This document shows, in pieces, positions 6,310 through 7,721 of a DNA stretch of 7,721 nucleotides; the first letter of the stretch is position 1, and each line of letters begins with the position of its first letter. Made by a program: the position numbers and the translations under genes. The notes under the pieces are model-generated. The model saw only the letters and a list, made by a program, of their open reading frames with translations, did no database searches and had not been told where the DNA came from. The stretch is from Vicinamibacteria bacterium (GTDB lineage Bacteria; Acidobacteriota; Vicinamibacteria; Vicinamibacterales; 2-12-FULL-66-21). The stretch spans positions 1-7,721 of the forward strand of contig JAICSD010000214.1 of assembly GCA_025937075.1 (NCBI GenBank), in the 5' to 3' direction.

Positions 6310-7077
6310 ATGCGAACCTTGGGAATCGTGACAGCGGCGGTTGCGCTCAGCGCGGTGGTCGTCTCGGCCGGAAAGCCCGCTCCCACGCCACCTGACATCC
6401 CCGTGAATCTCTCGTTCGACAACGGGCCGGGGCAGGCCCTCACGAGCGACGGACAAACCGAGCTGATATCGAGCGGCGGTCAGCCGGACTATGTGGATGG
6501 GCTGCACAACGTGCTGGCGGCGATCAGCGGAAATTTCCGCTTCTCGACTCAAGCGGATACCAGACTCGGACCGCAGCGAAGCGCGTGCCTCAATTTTGGA
6601 GGACAGTACGTCGAGGGAACCGTCCCGTTCGGCAACGGCTCGACGCGACAGTGCGTAAACATCCTCGAAGCGATGCTCGCGTTTCCGATCGGCTCGGGCA
6701 GCGCATACATCCAGAGTCTCAAACTTGGCCAGACGCTTCAGAAGACGGTTCGGTGGGAATGGCAGGACGGCGGCTATTACTATCGCCTCGGGTATGGCAG
6801 CGACGCGAATCAGAACGGCACGCCCGAGACGCCACCCGTCACCGTCACCTGCATCGATGCCCCCGACGCGTCGTCACAATGTACGAAGTGGACGATGACA
6901 CCTGCCGTCGCGAGTGAATACGCGGTGGAGAGTTCGGGGGGCGTCCTGGATCCGAATGCGCAAACCGCCACGGCAGAATTCTGGCGCGTGAAAATCCTGA
7001 AGCGCAGCCAGGAGGGCCCGCTGGAGTTTCTCGGCTACGTCGTCATGCCGTTCACGCAGACGCTCACGCCAAAGTAA
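6310..7077 (+). CDS. Secreted protein of unknown function, four cysteines
   Basis: I do not recognise this 255-residue protein. It starts with a signal peptide (MRTLGIVTAAVALSAVVVSA, then GKPAP), so the mature part should be periplasmic or released. There is no lipobox and no further membrane helix. Four cysteines fall in two pairs, C93/C115 and C181/C191, consistent with two disulphides outside the cytoplasm. The middle is rich in Gly, Asn and aromatics (WEWQDGGYYYRLGYGSDANQ at 149-168), and the chain ends on alternating residues (EFLGYVVMPFTQTLTPK), suggesting beta structure. The ATG at 6310 is chosen because AAAGGA lies 5 nt upstream and a good signal peptide begins there. The frame is open much further left, but that part is antisense to the kinase and crosses the promoter region. 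The gene is divergent from the kinase and convergent with the sigma factor gene, ending 15 bp from it. Confidence 0.8.
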   Translation: MRTLGIVTAAVALSAVVVSAGKPAPTPPDIPVNLSFDNGPGQALTSDGQTELISSGGQPDYVDGLHNVLAAISGNFRFSTQADTRLGPQRSACLNFGGQYVEGTVPFGNGSTRQCVNILEAMLAFPIGSGSAYIQSLKLGQTLQKTVRWEWQDGGYYYRLGYGSDANQNGTPETPPVTVTCIDAPDASSQCTKWTMTPAVASEYAVESSGGVLDPNAQTATAEFWRVKILKRSQEGPLEFLGYVVMPFTQTLTPK

Positions 7078-7102
7078 AAATACGGCGTCGTCTCAGTCGC
7101 CG
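7074..7102 (-). terminator. Possible intrinsic terminator of the sigma factor gene
   Basis: CGGCG (83-87 of the 7000s) and CGCCG (7098-7102) form a perfect 5-bp stem with a 10-nt loop. On the minus strand the stem is followed by TATTTTTAC. The sigma factor stop codon (7095-7093) sits in the loop, and the U-tract reaches the end of the convergent gene. The stem is short, so efficiency is doubtful. Confidence 0.35.
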
Positions 7103-7668
7103 CTCATTTCCGTGACGAGGCGCGCGAGGGCTCGTTCGGTGGCCTTCCGCGCCGCGTCCGGCGAGGAGCGCTGCTGCAGATCCGCGAGTTCCTCGTATGT
7201 GAGGCCCAGTTCGAGCCGGCCGATCAGCAGTTCGCGTTCCCCTTCCTTCAGTCGTCCGAGCGCATGCTCGTATTTCGCAATGCGCTGACGCCCGATGGCT
7301 CGCTCGAGCGGGGACGCCGAAGGGTCGATCTGCTCGTCGTCGAGCGGGGTTGACTCCGGACGGCGGGATCGGCGCCGGATTTCCTCCCGAACGCGGTTCA
7401 TCAGCGCCTGCCGCAGATATGCCAGCAGCGCGCCTTCACCTCGATATTCGAAGCCGTCAATCTTCTTGAATGTCCGAAGCAGCGTGTCCTGGACAAGGTC
7501 GTGGGTGTCGGCCAGATCCCGCGCCCGGGAGGGGAGCCGCCCGCGCGCCCAGCGCTGCAGGCGCGGCATGTACCGTTCGAACAGCCGTTCGAGCGCCTGG
7601 TCGTCGCCGTTGCGGGCGCGGTCCAGCAGCAGTCGCGTCTCTTCGAGGCCGCCGGTCCGGCTTTCCAT
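7093..7668 (-). CDS. ECF-family RNA polymerase sigma factor
   Basis: A 191-residue two-domain sigma factor that directs RNA polymerase to a specific promoter set. Region 2 spans ~25-95 (ALERLFERYMPRLQRWARGR, DLVQDTLLRTF, AYLRQALMNRVREEIRRR) and region 4 spans ~132-185, with the helix-turn-helix LGLTYEELADLQQ followed by AARKATERALARL. Regions 1 and 3 are absent and the length is usual for the ECF group. At region 2.2 it has ADTHD (53-57) where many ECF factors have a DAED-type acidic motif. No anti-sigma gene is visible beside it. The nearest candidate regulator is the transmembrane kinase across the divergent promoter, a pairing known for some ECF groups. The start is the ATG at 7668-7666; no good Shine-Dalgarno precedes it, so the exact start is less certain. 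It is convergent with the secreted-protein gene. Confidence 0.88.
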   Translation of the reverse strand: MESRTGGLEETRLLLDRARNGDDQALERLFERYMPRLQRWARGRLPSRARDLADTHDLVQDTLLRTFKKIDGFEYRGEGALLAYLRQALMNRVREEIRRRSRRPESTPLDDEQIDPSASPLERAIGRQRIAKYEHALGRLKEGERELLIGRLELGLTYEELADLQQRSSPDAARKATERALARLVTEMSGD

Positions 7669-7721
7669 GCGGTGGCATTTTACTCAAGCAGAGACGCCGA
7701 GGCCTTTACTCGGAAGTAAGG
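7669..7721 (-). promoter_or_regulatory. Upstream region of the sigma factor gene, truncated by window edge
   Basis: It holds TTTACTC twice in direct orientation (7679-7685 and 7705-7711, 26 bp apart) and an imperfect palindrome at the edge, CCTTTACT (7703-7710) with AGTAAGG (7715-7721). On the sigma strand these read GAGTAAA twice. CAGAGACGCC at 7689-7698 also appears, inverted, just before moaA (79-88). A promoter or operator is plausible, but no standard -35/-10 pair is clear. Confidence 0.3.

Noticed and set aside
7457..7687. Minus-strand frame starting upstream of and overlapping the sigma factor gene
   Set aside because: Arg/Pro/Ala-rich, no domain, and it is a shifted frame of the sigma factor coding sequence.

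Overview
The window is GC-rich, with third codon positions dominated by G and C. It looks like chromosomal DNA of an Acidobacteriota-type bacterium; the Vicinamibacteria are my best guess. This rests on gene style rather than a marker: a ~900-residue outer-membrane receptor with an N-terminal carboxypeptidase-regulatory-like domain, a membrane-anchored Hanks-type kinase with a PD40 beta-propeller, and an ECF sigma factor of the type that often accompanies such kinases.

Layout from left to right. (1) Positions 1-77, minus strand, hold the first 25 codons of moaA (molybdopterin biosynthesis), cut by the window edge. (2) Positions 78-331 hold no gene but are dense in repeats: twelve perfect-register 7-bp repeats, then three hairpin units with a 41-bp period. 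(3) Positions 332-3052, minus, encode a TonB-dependent-receptor-like outer-membrane protein. (4) Positions 3052-3290, minus, are the decayed C-terminal end of a second PD40 kinase, about 58% identical over 55 residues to the end of the intact kinase next door. Its stop codon overlaps the receptor start codon (TGATG). (5) Positions 3306-6077, minus, encode the intact 923-residue transmembrane Ser/Thr kinase. (6) Positions 6078-6309 are a divergent promoter region with mirror-image elements. (7) Positions 6310-7077, plus, encode a secreted 255-residue four-cysteine protein of unknown function. (8) Positions 7093-7668, minus, encode an ECF sigma factor, followed by a short intergenic stretch to the window end.

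How the genes may work together (inference). The kinase has a cytoplasmic catalytic domain, one membrane helix and an outward-facing propeller, so it could pass an envelope signal to cytoplasmic targets. The nearby ECF sigma factor has no anti-sigma gene in view. It carries DTHD where many ECF factors have the acidic DAED motif in region 2.2, so a kinase-controlled sigma factor is plausible, by analogy with the EcfP/PknT pair of Vibrio. The receptor downstream of the kinase and the secreted protein divergent from it are candidate outputs or signal sources. No mobile element, CRISPR array, rRNA or tRNA was seen.
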